Assembly (NCBI RefSeq): GCF_006363815.1
Contig: NZ_RRYT01000034.1
Location: 1 to 46,623, forward strand
Length of the DNA: 46,623 bases
Direction of reading: 5' to 3'
Source: Thermomonospora catenispora
Lineage (GTDB): Bacteria; Actinomycetota; Actinomycetes; Streptosporangiales; Streptosporangiaceae
Program-made: the position numbers and the translations under genes
The notes under the pieces: model-generated
Databases searched by the model: none
Told to the model about the DNA's origin: nothing
The model's input: the letters and a program-made list of their open reading frames with translations, nothing else
Shown here: one piece after another, positions 33,900-42,169 of the stretch
Position numbering within the stretch: position 1 is the stretch's first letter
Layout: the number at the start of each line of letters is the position of its first letter

Positions 33900-35270
33900 T
33901 CATGTCGGTCCTCCTCCATCGGCGTTCCGGTCGGTGCCCTGCCCGGTGTAGGTTCCCCAGTCGCCCGCGTCCCACGTCCGGGCCGGCGCCGGGGAGACGA
34001 CTCGGGTGAACACTACGTCCGCCGACGGCAGGTCCGGGGCGCGTCCGGCCCGCCGCCGCAGGGCCTGCGGGGTCACCGAGGGCCAGCGTCCGGTGTCGAT
34101 GCGCTCCAACAGCACCGACAGCGCCGTCACCCGTTCGGCGGTGCTGAACGTGCAGTGCCCGGCCCGGTCCACGAACGCCTGCCGCAGCAGCGCCCGGGCG
34201 CCGGCCCGGGTCACCGTGCCGCGATAGGCGCGTTCGTCGGACACCGGACCGGCCGGGTCGCCCACGGTGTGCAGGGTGAGCACCGGGTCGTGGAGCTCGC
34301 CGTCATAGGTGATGAACCGTTCGGCGCGGGCCACCGCGTCCGGGTCGGCGGAGATCCGGGGCGCGCGGGCGAGCCGGTCGAGGTCGGCGCGCAGGTCGGC
34401 TCCCGCCCGGCGGTAGATGGCGGAGATCGTCTTCTCCCGCCCGGAGAGGCGAAGCTGTCGCCGGTAGTCCACGCCGGTGTTCCATGAGGGGTTGCCGCCG
34501 AGGAACTCCTCATAGGAGGCGCGGACGTGGACGCCGAGGGCGAACGGGAGGCCGGCGCTCCAGCCGTCGACGAGCGACTCCGGGTCGTCGGGGTCCGGCT
34601 TCGGCGACGTCGGGTCGTTCCAGGCGGGCACCTGCGCGAATGCGGCGGCCAGCGCCAGCCGCGCCCGGCCCTGCGGAGTGGCCTTGGCGCGGGCGATCAG
34701 ATCGGAGAGGGCGGCCTGCTCGGCGGCGACGTCGGTGATGCGCACCAGCTCCATCGGAGAGCCGGGATCGACGAGCGTCTTGAGCGCCCAGGCCGCGTCG
34801 AGCTTGGCGTTCCACATGGCGACCGTGCCCGCGCCGCCCCCGCACGCCGGGAGCGCGCCGTCCGTGAGATGGCCGTAGTACTGGGCGAAGCCGCGGGCCA
34901 GCAGCCCGCCTTGGGAGTCGCCCAGCACCACGGTGCGGGCGGGGACGCCCACCCTGTCGGCGAACACCTCGCGGGTCTCGGCGATGTTGCGCAGGTCGGC
35001 GTCGAGCCGCCAGCCGGGCCGCGACGCCGTTCCGGCGACCGCGAACCCCCGGCGGGTCGCCCACTCCTGGAACGCGGTGTCGAGGCGCGTCCGACCGGCC
35101 ACCAGCAGCAACGTGCCGTCCCACGCGGGAGGAACGGTGATGACGTAGGCAATGCCGTCGGCGTGTTCGCCGGTCAGCTCCCGGGGCGTCGCGGCAGCGG
35201 CGGCGGGTGCACCGGAGGCCAGCAGCGCGGTGATCGCGGTGAGGGCGACGGTCGCCGGGCGCGGTCTCAT
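33900..35270 (-). CDS. Secreted alpha/beta hydrolase, paralogue A
   Basis: 456 residues with a Sec signal peptide (LTAITALLASGAPAAAAATP; cleavage near residue 27). Alpha/beta hydrolase fold with the nucleophile elbow GDSQGG near residue 118, a late acid in LHTVGDPAGPV and His in DRAGHCTFS. A family segment SWNTGVDYRRQLRLSG is shared with paralogue B. It overlaps that gene (ATGA) and is followed ten bases on by the PaaX gene. Function: an extracellular esterase, lipase or peptidase of unknown substrate. Confidence 0.85.
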   Translation of the reverse strand: MRPRPATVALTAITALLASGAPAAAAATPRELTGEHADGIAYVITVPPAWDGTLLLVAGRTRLDTAFQEWATRRGFAVAGTASRPGWRLDADLRNIAETREVFADRVGVPARTVVLGDSQGGLLARGFAQYYGHLTDGALPACGGGAGTVAMWNAKLDAAWALKTLVDPGSPMELVRITDVAAEQAALSDLIARAKATPQGRARLALAAAFAQVPAWNDPTSPKPDPDDPESLVDGWSAGLPFALGVHVRASYEEFLGGNPSWNTGVDYRRQLRLSGREKTISAIYRRAGADLRADLDRLARAPRISADPDAVARAERFITYDGELHDPVLTLHTVGDPAGPVSDERAYRGTVTRAGARALLRQAFVDRAGHCTFSTAERVTALSVLLERIDTGRWPSVTPQALRRRAGRAPDLPSADVVFTRVVSPAPARTWDAGDWGTYTGQGTDRNADGGGPT

Positions 35271-36652
35271 CGGGCGCCTCCGGGGACGTGCGGGCGCAGG
35301 AACCTGTCGGGGACGAGGTGAATGAACTGGGCGGCCCCCAGGTCGGGGTCGCCGGCGCCGAGGCGTGCGGCGAGCCGGTTCAGCTCATGGGCGTTCGCCT
35401 CCCATCGTCCGGTCTTGACGCGGCGTTCCAGGGTCAGCACCGTGGCCACCAGTTCGGCTCCGGTGTAGCCGCAGTGCCCGGGCCGGTCCACGAACGCCTG
35501 CCGCAGCATCCGCCCGTTCCCGGCCCGCCGCACGACGTCGGAGTAGGCGCGGGCCTGGGTGACGGTGGGGAAGTTGTCGCCGCGCTCGTGCAGCGTCAGC
35601 ACGGGGACCTCCAGCCTGCCGCCGGGGGTGAAGTAACGCTCCATGTAGGCGACCGCGGCCGGATCGGCGGAGATCCGCGGCGCCGCCTCCAGGCGGTCCA
35701 GGTCGGCGTCGAGGTCGAGCCCGGCCTGGGCGTACAGGGCCCGCACCTGCCGGCTGCGGCCGGAGTCCCGCAGCAGCCTGCGGTAGTCCACCCCGGTGTT
35801 CCAGGACATGTTGCCGCCCGCGCGCTGCTCCAGCGGGTAGCGGGGGGAGAACACGGTCGGCATGAACGCGGCGTACTGCTGGGCCTGCTGGCCGGCCCAG
35901 TCGTCCGCGGCGGGCTCCGGGGTGCCGGGTATCGACCAGGGGGAGATCTGGGCGAACGCGGCGGCCAGGGCGATGCGCGCCCGGCCGGCCGGAGTCTGCT
36001 GGGCCGCGTCGAGGACGGCCCGGGCGGCGGCGTTGCCGGCGGCCTCCTCCTCGGCCGAGGCGAGGCGCGCCAGCGTGATGCGGTCGTCGCCGGGGGCCAG
36101 CAGGGTCTTGAAGGCGAACGCCGCGTCGAGCGACTGGTTGAGCATGGCCACCGGCCCGGCGACCGAGGCGCAGTAGGGCAACGCCCCGTCGATGAGGTCG
36201 GGCCGTCGTTCGGCCAGCCCCGCCGCGACGTTCCCGCCCATCGAGGAGCCCCACGCCAGCGTGATCTCGGGTTTTCCGGCGACCCGGGCGAAGACGGTCA
36301 GCGTGGCGGCGGAGTCCCGCAGCGTCTCCTCCACGGCCCAGCCGTCGCCGTACGGCCGTGTCCCGGCCAGGGCGTAGCCGTGCTCGAGCAGCCAGTTCCG
36401 CGCGGCGGCGTTGCCGCCGAGCTCGGCGGGGCGCTGCTGCGGGCCGGCGCCCTGGCCGTAGCCGGGGCTGAAGGTCAGCAGCGTGCCGTTCCAGTTCCGC
36501 GGGACCTCGATCGCATAGGTCGCTCCACTGGGGTGCACGCCGCGGAGGCTGATCGGATCGTCGGTGGCGGCGGGGACGGGCGGGGCGGAGGCGAGGGCGA
36601 GGGCGGCGGTCGTCGCCGTGACGGCGACCGCTCGCCGCAAGGGCAGAGACAT
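35267..36652 (-). CDS. Secreted alpha/beta hydrolase, paralogue B
   Basis: 461 residues with a signal peptide (AVTATTAALALASAPPVPAA; cleavage near residue 29). Nucleophile elbow WGSSMGGNVAAG (Ser near residue 140), acid in LHERGDNFPTV, and His in DRPGHCGYTG. It shares SWNTGVDYRRLLRDSGRS, PRISADPAAVA and the whole domain order with paralogue A, so the pair is a tandem duplication. It is first in the operon; AGGGAG precedes ATG 36652. Extracellular degradation of an ester or peptide nutrient is likely. Confidence 0.85.
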   Translation of the reverse strand: MSLPLRRAVAVTATTAALALASAPPVPAATDDPISLRGVHPSGATYAIEVPRNWNGTLLTFSPGYGQGAGPQQRPAELGGNAAARNWLLEHGYALAGTRPYGDGWAVEETLRDSAATLTVFARVAGKPEITLAWGSSMGGNVAAGLAERRPDLIDGALPYCASVAGPVAMLNQSLDAAFAFKTLLAPGDDRITLARLASAEEEAAGNAAARAVLDAAQQTPAGRARIALAAAFAQISPWSIPGTPEPAADDWAGQQAQQYAAFMPTVFSPRYPLEQRAGGNMSWNTGVDYRRLLRDSGRSRQVRALYAQAGLDLDADLDRLEAAPRISADPAAVAYMERYFTPGGRLEVPVLTLHERGDNFPTVTQARAYSDVVRRAGNGRMLRQAFVDRPGHCGYTGAELVATVLTLERRVKTGRWEANAHELNRLAARLGAGDPDLGAAQFIHLVPDRFLRPHVPGGAR

Positions 36653-36734
36653 GTCCGGCTCCCTGGGGCGGAATCAGGAGACAGTGTTTCGACGATCGTC
36701 CAGTTAGAGCAGCGGATGACATTCGGCAAGAATC

Positions 36735-36783
36735 CTACGGTCGTCGTAGAACTGTTGACAATAGCCGTTCACCTGCTTACTTT
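36735..36783 (+). promoter_or_regulatory. Strong phn-operon promoter with upstream inverted repeat
   Basis: TTGACA (36755-36760), a 17-base spacer and TACTTT (36778-36783) make the best sigma-A-type promoter in the window. Just upstream, CTACG (36735-36739) and CGTAG (36745-36749) form an inverted repeat with five bases between, a likely regulator site that also sits between the divergent hydrolase and phn operons. Confidence 0.65.
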
Positions 36784-36815
36784 GAGCCGACCACCCCGTA
36801 GTGAGGGAGTCGCTG

Positions 36816-37802
36816 ATGTTCCGGAAGACAGCCTTGGGTGTGATCGCGGTCACCACCGCCGTCGGCCTCCTCTCCGCTTGCGGCACCGGTCCCGGAGCGC
36901 GCAACGCTGCGGGCGAGAGCCGCCCCGACCAGCTCGTGTTCGCCGCCATCCCCTCCGAGCAGACCGACAACTTGCAGGCGGCCTTCGCCCCGATCACCGC
37001 CGCCCTGGAGAGGGACCTGGGCATCCCGGTCAAGTTCCAGGCCGTCGCCAGCAACGCCGCCGTCGTCGAGGCCCAGGTCGCCAAGCGCGTGGACGTCGCC
37101 GTCTACGGAGCCTTCAGCTACTACCTGGCCCGCAGCCGCGCCGACGTCCAGCCCGTCGCCGTCCCCCTTCAGGCCCCCGGGGGCGAGCCCGGCGCCTACG
37201 CCTACGGCGTGACCCGCGGCGACGACACCTCGATCAAGTCGCTCGCGGACGTCAAGGGCAAGGACGTCTGCTTCACCGATCCCGGCTCCACCACCGGCTA
37301 CCTCCAGCCCCTGGCCTCGCTCAAGGAGGCCGGCGTGGACGTCGCCAAGGACGCCAAGACCGTGTTCGCCAAGGGCCATGACACCGCGGTCGCCTCGCTG
37401 CTGGCGGGGGACTGCGACATCGCCTTCGTCGGCGACGTGTTCATCGACACCCTGCTGCCCGCCCGCGGCCAGCTCAAGCCCGGCCAGGTCCGCAAGGTGT
37501 GGACCTCCCCGCTCATCCCCGGACCGCCCGTCGTGGTCGGCAACTGGTTGTCCCCGGACCTGCGCGAGAAGATCACGAAGACGGTGACCGGGTTGACCGC
37601 CACCGGCGCGGCCTCCGCCGGACTGTGCCGAGGCAACGAGATCAAGGGGCCGCAGAGCTGGGGCGACCAGGCCGGGGCCACGGCCTGTCCGCTGGGGTCG
37701 TCCAACGCCTGGACCTTCGTCCCGGCCGACGATGAGACCTATCAGCCGATCGCCCGGATCTGCGAGATCACCAAGGCCGAGGTCTGCACGTCCGGTGACT
37801 GA
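36816..37802 (+). CDS. phnD: Phosphonate/phosphite-type ABC transporter substrate-binding lipoprotein
   Basis: 328 residues from ATG 36816, preceded by GAGGGAG. Signal peptide with lipobox LSAC, so membrane-anchored. PhnD-family periplasmic-type binding fold: LVFAAIPSEQTDNLQAAFAP, KRVDVAVYGAFSYYLARSR, SLADVKGKDVCFTDPGSTTG and HDTAVASLLAGDCDIAFVGD. Several extra cysteines in the C-terminal third (GLCRGNE, ATACPLG, ICEITKAEVC) could form disulfides, unusual for the family. It delivers substrate to the PhnC/PhnE importer downstream. Phosphonate, phosphite or a related anion are the usual ligands; the true one is unknown. Confidence 0.9.
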   Translation: MFRKTALGVIAVTTAVGLLSACGTGPGARNAAGESRPDQLVFAAIPSEQTDNLQAAFAPITAALERDLGIPVKFQAVASNAAVVEAQVAKRVDVAVYGAFSYYLARSRADVQPVAVPLQAPGGEPGAYAYGVTRGDDTSIKSLADVKGKDVCFTDPGSTTGYLQPLASLKEAGVDVAKDAKTVFAKGHDTAVASLLAGDCDIAFVGDVFIDTLLPARGQLKPGQVRKVWTSPLIPGPPVVVGNWLSPDLREKITKTVTGLTATGAASAGLCRGNEIKGPQSWGDQAGATACPLGSSNAWTFVPADDETYQPIARICEITKAEVCTSGD

Positions 37803-37812
37803 GGAGTCCGTG

Positions 37813-38592
37813 ATGAGCGACACGCGCGGTGAGGCGGTGCTGGACCTCGCCCACGTCGGCAAGGGCTTCGGCGGCACCGTCGTGCTCGACGACATCGACC
37901 TGACCGTTCCCCAGGGGCAGTTCGTCGCGCTGGTCGGCCCCTCGGGGGCGGGCAAGTCCACCCTCCTGCGGCTGGTCAACGGGATGCACCTGCCCGACCG
38001 CGGCACCGTCCGCACGCTCGGCGTCGACCCGGCCGCCTGCTCCCGCCGCGAGCTGCGCGCGCTGCGCTCCCGGGTGGGCTTCGTCTTCCAGCAGTTCGGC
38101 CTGGTCGGGCGGCTGTCGGCGCTGGAGAACGTGCTGATGGGGGCGCTGGCCACCCTGCGCTGGCCGCGCTATGGGGTGATGAGCTACCCGCGCGCCCTGC
38201 GGGAGCGGGCCGTGCACCAGCTCGACCGGGTCGGCCTGGCCGACCAGCGCTTCCAGCGCTGCGACACGCTCTCGGGCGGCCAGCAGCAGCGGGTCGCCGT
38301 GGCCCGGACCCTGCTGCAGCGCCCCGAGCTGATCCTGGCCGACGAGCCGGTCGCCTCACTGGACCCGGCGGCCAGCGCAATGGTGCTCGACATCCTCAAG
38401 CGGATCAGCGTCGAGGACGGCATCTCGGTGGTGTGCAGCCTCCACCAGGTCGACCTGGCGCTGTCCACCGCCGACCGGGTGGTGGCGCTGCGCTCGGGCC
38501 GGATCGTGCTGGACGAGCCCGCCGCCGCCCTGTCGGCGGAACGGCTGCACGCCCTCTATGAGAAGGCGGGGGCCCATGGTGATCGGCACTGA
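37813..38592 (+). CDS. phnC: Phosphonate-type ABC importer ATPase
   Basis: 259 residues from ATG 37813. Walker A GPSGAGKST, Q loop FVFQQFGLVG, signature LSGGQQQR, Walker B LILADEP, and H loop SLHQVDLA are intact. Family PhnC by order and partner genes. It energises import together with the PhnE permease, whose gene overlaps its 3' end by 17 bases. Confidence 0.92.
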   Translation: MSDTRGEAVLDLAHVGKGFGGTVVLDDIDLTVPQGQFVALVGPSGAGKSTLLRLVNGMHLPDRGTVRTLGVDPAACSRRELRALRSRVGFVFQQFGLVGRLSALENVLMGALATLRWPRYGVMSYPRALRERAVHQLDRVGLADQRFQRCDTLSGGQQQRVAVARTLLQRPELILADEPVASLDPAASAMVLDILKRISVEDGISVVCSLHQVDLALSTADRVVALRSGRIVLDEPAAALSAERLHALYEKAGAHGDRH

Positions 38593-40228
38593 GCGGCGGG
38601 CGGCGCACGCCCCGGAGAACGCCCCCGCCGCAGGACCGCTGCGCCCGCCGCTGGGCGCCCGGACCGTCGTCGCGGCCGGGCTGCTGACCGCCGCCGTGAC
38701 GGTCACCTGCGTGACGTTCTGGTGGATCGGGCTGTCGCCGTCGACACTGGCCGCCGGGCTCGGCGACGCCCGGCGGCTGCTGGAGCGGATGCTGCCGCCG
38801 GAGTTCCCGGCGGCCGGGGACATCGCCGCGCTGATCGTGGAGACCCTGCTGATCGCCGTGGCGGGCACCGGGCTGGCGGCGGCGGCGTCGGTGCCCCTGG
38901 CCTTCGCCGCCGCCCGCACCCGGCCCGGCCGGTCCTGGACCCGGTCGGCGGCCCGGCTGGTCATCGTGCTGACCCGGGCGGTGCCGACGCTGGTCTTCGC
39001 GATCTTGTTCGTGCGGGCGTTCGGGCTGGGACCGCTGGCCGGGGCGCTGGCGGTCGCCGTCCACTCGGTCGGCATGATCGCAAAGCTGCTGACCGACGCC
39101 ATCGAGGAGGCCGACCCGCTCCCGGCCGAGGCGGTCCGCGCCTGCGGCGCCCGCGAGACCCAGGTGGCGCTGTCCAACGTGCTGCCGCGGGTGCTGCCCG
39201 CGTTCGTCGCCGCGGTGCTGTACCGGCTGGACATCAACATCCGGGCCTCGTCGGTGCTCGGCGTGGTCGGGGCGGGCGGCATCGGGGTGGCGCTGCAGAC
39301 CGCCCTGGGCAGCCTGAACTACCGGCGCGCGGCCGGCATCATCTGCGTGATCATCGTGCTGATCCTGCTGCTGGAGCTGCTGTCGGTGGTGATCGGCCGG
39401 CGCAGCGGACAGGATCGGTCGGCCGGGCCCGCGGCCCTGCCCGCCAGCGCCCGTGCCCGCCACGACGTCGGCTGGGACCGCCACCGGGCGCTGCGGTTCG
39501 CGGGGGCGGGCACGGCCGTCGTGATCTTCCTGGCCGCGCTGTGGTCGCTGGACCCGCGGCCGGACCGGCTCGCCGACGCCTGGCCCAACACCCGCGAGAT
39601 GCTCACCGGGATGTGGCCGCCCGCGTTCTCCGCCGAGGTCTTCACCGGGGTGCTGGAGAGCCTGCTCATCGCGTTGGGCGCGGCCTCCGTCGGCGCGCTG
39701 GGCGGGCTGGCGCTAGCCCTGCTCACCGCCGGCAACGTGGCGCCCTGGCGCCCCCTGGCGGCGATCGTCCGGGTACTGGTCGTGGTGGTCCGGGGCATTC
39801 CCGACCTGGTGTACGCGCTGCTGTTCGTGGCCGCCTTGGGACTCGGCCCGTTCGCCGGCTTCCTGGCCCTGTGGATCTCCTGCACGGCGCTGGCCGCCAA
39901 GTTCTTCACCGACGCCCTGGAACGCCTGGACCCGGTCCCGCACGAGGCGCTGACCTCGGTGGGCGCCACCCGGCCGCAGGCGTTCGCCGGCGGGATCTGG
40001 CCGCAGTTCGTGCCGTCGTTCATCGGCAACGGCCTGTTCGTGGCCGATCTGGCGTTGCGCGAGTCGATCGTGCTGGGCGTCGTCGGCGCGGGCGGCGTCG
40101 GCTACCTGATGCAGGAGTCCATCGCCACCCTGCGTTACGACGTCACCTGCGCCATCGTCATCGTGATCACCGTCGTCGTCTACGGCATCGAGACGCTGGC
40201 CCGCCTCGCCCGCCGCCACCTGCTGTGA
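38576..40228 (+). CDS. phnE: Double-length phosphonate-type ABC permease (PhnE-PhnE fusion)
   Basis: 550 residues from ATG 38576. Two PhnE-like halves are fused (about 30-285 and 305-550), each with a TM bundle. The conserved EAA-type cytoplasmic loops read EADPLPAEAVRACGARETQV in the first half and LDPVPHEALTSVGATRPQAF in the second. Each half also has RESIVLG- or RASSVLG-type motifs ending in VVGAGGxG. In most bacteria PhnE is a single-half protein acting as a dimer; the fusion supplies both halves in one chain. Confidence 0.9.
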   Translation: MVIGTERRAAHAPENAPAAGPLRPPLGARTVVAAGLLTAAVTVTCVTFWWIGLSPSTLAAGLGDARRLLERMLPPEFPAAGDIAALIVETLLIAVAGTGLAAAASVPLAFAAARTRPGRSWTRSAARLVIVLTRAVPTLVFAILFVRAFGLGPLAGALAVAVHSVGMIAKLLTDAIEEADPLPAEAVRACGARETQVALSNVLPRVLPAFVAAVLYRLDINIRASSVLGVVGAGGIGVALQTALGSLNYRRAAGIICVIIVLILLLELLSVVIGRRSGQDRSAGPAALPASARARHDVGWDRHRALRFAGAGTAVVIFLAALWSLDPRPDRLADAWPNTREMLTGMWPPAFSAEVFTGVLESLLIALGAASVGALGGLALALLTAGNVAPWRPLAAIVRVLVVVVRGIPDLVYALLFVAALGLGPFAGFLALWISCTALAAKFFTDALERLDPVPHEALTSVGATRPQAFAGGIWPQFVPSFIGNGLFVADLALRESIVLGVVGAGGVGYLMQESIATLRYDVTCAIVIVITVVVYGIETLARLARRHLL

Positions 40229-40270
40229 CCCCGCCGATCCTGCCGTGTCCCCGTCATCGAGGAGAGCGTG

Positions 40271-41440
40271 ATGCCCGCGGAACGTCCGTCCGACTGGGAT
40301 CCCCGAGCGCCGGAGACCTTCGACAGCTCCCATGAGGTCTACGCCGACCTGCGGCGACGCTGCCCGGTGCCGTGGAGCAACGCCTATGGCGGCTTCTGGG
40401 CGGCGACCCGCTACGAGGACGTGGTGCGGGTGGCCCGCGACAGCGAGACGTTCAGCACCGCCGTGCAGAACGTCGTCCCGCACGTGCCGCGCGCTCAGCG
40501 CCGTCCCCCGCTGCACTTCGACCCGCCCGAGCACGCGGTCTACCGCGCCCCGTTGGACCGGGTGATGAGCCGCGCCGCGGTGCGCCGCCTGGAGCCCGCC
40601 TTCGCCGCGGCGGCGCGCGAACTGCTGCAGCCGATGCTGGAACGCGGCGGCGGCGACTACTCGGCGGAGTTCGCCCTGCCGTTCGCCGCGCAGTGCTTCG
40701 CGCTGTTTTTGGGCCTGCCGGTCGAACAGGTGCTGGAGATCCGGCGCATCGGGGTGGAGTACAGCTTCGCCATCCAGGAGATGGACAAGCCGCGGATCGC
40801 GGCGGCCAGCGACGAGCTGTACGCCATCGCCCGCACCCTCGTCGCCGACCGCCGCCGCGACCCCCGCGACCCGGACACCGACATGATCGCCAGCCTGCTG
40901 GAGGCCCCCATCTCCGACGAGATGGTGGTCGGAACGGTCCGGCAGACCATCGTCGCCGGGATCGGCGCCCCGCACGCCGTGCTCGGCAGCGCCGCGGTGC
41001 ATCTGGCCCGGGATCCGGATCTGCAGCGAACGCTGCGCACCCGTCCCGACCGGTTGCCGGCCGCCATCGAGGAGCTGCTCCGGCTGTACGCCCCCTATCG
41101 GGTGTTCGCCCGCACCGCCACCCGCGATGTCGAGCTGGGCGGCCGCTTGATCCGCGCCGGGGAGCCGATCACCATGCTGTTCCCTTCGGCGAACCGCGAC
41201 GAGTCGGTCTTCTCCGACCCCCACCGCCTGGATCTGGACCGTCGTCCCAACCGCCATCTGGCGTTCGGGCGGGGCGCCCACCGCTGCCCCGGCGCCGCCA
41301 TGGCCAGGCTGGAGATGGCCGCCGCCCTGCGGGCGCTGCTCGACGGCACGACGCATCTGGCGCTCGACGGCCCGGTGAAGATGTTCAACTGGCTGGAGTT
41401 CGGCCCCAGGTCGGTGCCGTTGCGCCTCACCGCCGCGTGA
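40271..41440 (+). CDS. Cytochrome P450 lacking the I-helix acid/alcohol pair
   Basis: 389 residues from ATG 40271 (SD GAGGAGAG). A soluble bacterial CYP: ExxR in EELLRLYAPYR, the heme loop FGRGAHRCPG with Cys339 as axial ligand, and LHFDPPEHAVYRAPLDRVMS typical of the N half. The I-helix, normally (A/G)Gx(D/E)T, reads AGIGAPH at 229-235: the acid is Gly232 and the Thr is Ala233, followed by Pro. The standard proton relay is therefore missing. It follows phnE by 42 bases on the same strand and is probably co-transcribed. Substrate unknown; redox partners are not in the window. Confidence 0.9.
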   Translation: MPAERPSDWDPRAPETFDSSHEVYADLRRRCPVPWSNAYGGFWAATRYEDVVRVARDSETFSTAVQNVVPHVPRAQRRPPLHFDPPEHAVYRAPLDRVMSRAAVRRLEPAFAAAARELLQPMLERGGGDYSAEFALPFAAQCFALFLGLPVEQVLEIRRIGVEYSFAIQEMDKPRIAAASDELYAIARTLVADRRRDPRDPDTDMIASLLEAPISDEMVVGTVRQTIVAGIGAPHAVLGSAAVHLARDPDLQRTLRTRPDRLPAAIEELLRLYAPYRVFARTATRDVELGGRLIRAGEPITMLFPSANRDESVFSDPHRLDLDRRPNRHLAFGRGAHRCPGAAMARLEMAAALRALLDGTTHLALDGPVKMFNWLEFGPRSVPLRLTAA

Positions 41441-41446
41441 CGCCCG

Positions 41447-41480
41447 TCCGGCTCCGGGCACGGCCGTGCCCGGAGCCGGA
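41447..41480. terminator. Perfect 34-bp palindrome (terminator of phn-P450 operon)
   Basis: Seventeen bases from 41447 are mirrored exactly by 41464-41480, beginning 7 bases after the P450 stop. When folded it loses only a few central pairs as a loop. Likely intrinsic terminator; a palindrome of this quality could also bind a dimeric protein. Confidence 0.7.
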
Positions 41481-41530
41481 GGCGTTCTCGGAGGGCTCTG
41501 CGGCGGTGCCGCGCGGAGCCGGGTGCACGG

Positions 41531-41574
41531 CCGACGCCCGCGGCGGTCCGGGCCCGCGGCCGCCCGGGCGTCGG
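41531..41574. repeat. 10-bp inverted repeat in the intergenic gap
   Basis: CCGACGCCCG (41531-41540) and CGGGCGTCGG (41565-41574) pair perfectly over a 24-base GC-rich interior. Function unknown. Confidence 0.35.
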
Positions 41575-41994
41575 TCGTGCGGATTGTCGCCGGCCGGCGA
41601 CGGCCCGGCATGATCGCTGCTCGGCGCATGGGTCTGCGGTGTTCGTCCTTCGTTCTGAGCGGCTGCGGCGGCGCGCCCGCGGCACGTCGCCTCCCCTCGA
41701 GCCCCGCCGGTCCTGCGTCCTCGCTCCGAGCGGCCGCAGGCGTCCCGGCCCGTGTCGGCGGGGCGGATCGGGCGGCCGGAGGGCCTGCCGGGGGTGGTTG
41801 CCCGTCCGGTCGCGGACCGAGATGACGCTCACCGAAGCGGGGCGGGCGCCGGTCGGACGCGCGTCCGCCCGCCGGGCCGGCGGGAGCGGATGTCGCAGGA
41901 GGTCGGGCCGCCGACCGGGCGGCCCGCGTGCCGCGGTCGGTCTCCTGGCCCGTGGGGCCGATGAGGTCGCCTCGCGTCGAGGAGCGGATGCGAA

Positions 41995-42018
41995 CGGACG
42001 CCCGGACCCGGGCGTCCG
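41995..42018. repeat. 11-bp near-perfect palindrome upstream of the SOS operon
   Basis: CGGACGCCCGG (41995-42005) and CCGGGCGTCCG (42008-42018) with AC between. It could be a terminator insulating the downstream promoter or a protein site. Confidence 0.45.
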
Positions 42019-42113
42019 ACCGCTCCGCCGACCGGTCGAGAAGGCCGTGGACCGGCGTCGACTCGGACACATTGAACACATAGGCATCAAAGGTGATGTT
42101 CGGTGACGGTGGG

Positions 42114-42142
42114 TTGATTTCCGGGCAGGTCCGGCCTAGTCT
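42114..42142 (+). promoter_or_regulatory. Sigma-A-type promoter of the recombination operon
   Basis: TTGATT (42114-42119), 17-base spacer, TAGTCT (42137-42142). The predicted start of transcription is near 42149, putting the LexA-type box at about +5 to +21. Confidence 0.6.
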
Positions 42143-42153
42143 GAACGTGTCAA

Positions 42154-42169
42154 CCGAACATATGTGCGA
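42154..42169. promoter_or_regulatory. LexA (SOS) box
   Basis: CCGAACATATGTGCGA agrees at 14 of 16 positions with the palindromic actinobacterial SOS box TCGAAC-N4-GTTCGA when ATAT fills the centre. The central CGAAC-N4-GT core is intact. It lies just downstream of the candidate start of transcription of an operon of DNA-repair genes, where bound LexA would block RNA polymerase. Confidence 0.7.

Noticed and set aside
41466-42106. Three overlapping short plus-strand frames in the P450-SOS gap
   Set aside because: Arg/Gly/Pro-rich, no start signals, no motifs.
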